DNA from: CAG-791 sp963591995 | GTDB taxonomy: Bacteria; Bacillota; Clostridia; Lachnospirales; Lachnospiraceae | Length of the DNA stretch: 5,627 nucleotides | Reading direction: 5' to 3' | Assembly (NCBI GenBank): GCA_963591995.1 | Contig: CAVAUJ010000112.1 | Coordinates: 1-5,627 of the forward strand | Shown: one piece after another, positions 5,568-5,627 of the stretch | Position numbering within the stretch: position 1 is the stretch's first letter | Layout of the letters: each line of letters starts with the position of its first letter | Translations under genes and position numbers: made by a program | Notes under the pieces: model-generated | What the model was told of the DNA's origin: nothing | The model's database searches: none | The model's input: the letters and a program-made list of their open reading frames with translations, nothing else

Positions 5568-5627
5568 CGACCGCCAAGCGACAGGGTGGCGGAGAATGTC
5601 CGGATCAGGGGCCTTGCGAGGCCTCGG
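5568..5627. repeat. second copy of the structured repeat, left arm only (cut by window end)
   Basis: Positions 5577-5627 match 1065-1115 at 50 of 51 positions; the single difference is A5619 against C1107. Further out, TCGACCGC (5568-5574, with the adjoining bases) resembles TCGGCCGC at 1052-1059, with a 3-nt deletion relative to the first copy. A small hairpin CGGTC-ACTC-GACCG (5560-5573) straddles the outer edge. The right arm should lie just beyond the window. Confidence 0.9.

Overview
The window looks like chromosome from a moderately GC-rich Clostridia (Bacillota), possibly a Lachnospiraceae-like gut anaerobe. This rests on strong AGGAG-type ribosome sites, a GHNALG-type carbamate kinase, a DUF975 membrane protein, a clostridial-style MATE exporter, and consensus sigma-A promoters with rho-independent terminators. 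No genus can be named from the sequence alone.

Layout. (1) 16-960, minus: carbamate kinase (arcC type). (2) 961-1403: a divergent intergenic region. Its centre is a 235-bp element with long imperfect inverted-repeat ends (1045-1279), flanked by an outward promoter on each side. (3) 1404-2345, plus: cysteine synthase (cysK) with a near-consensus promoter and a textbook terminator. (4) 2530-3912, plus: a MATE-family multidrug/Na+ antiporter with its own candidate promoter. (5) 3940-4740 and 4803-5402, both minus: a DUF975 integral membrane protein, and upstream of it a 199-aa small membrane protein. They are probably co-transcribed, with an additional internal promoter for the DUF975 gene. They converge on the MATE gene. 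(6) 5403-5627: the upstream region of the membrane-protein pair, with a good minus-strand promoter, then the start of a second copy of the 235-bp element, cut by the window edge.

The protein genes are ordinary housekeeping or transport functions with no evident common pathway. Carbamate kinase makes ATP from carbamoyl phosphate in arginine, agmatine or purine-type fermentation. CysK makes cysteine from O-acetylserine and sulfide. MATE is an exporter. The two minus-strand membrane proteins have unknown roles.

The part worth attention is the repeated structured element. About 45 base pairs can form between its two arms, with bulges in fixed places. The apical region carries several further hairpins, including a GNRA tetraloop on the plus strand. 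A second copy about 4.5 kb away matches the left arm at 50 of 51 positions. It could be a MITE-like mobile element or a repeated structured RNA. I do not recognise it as a named family.
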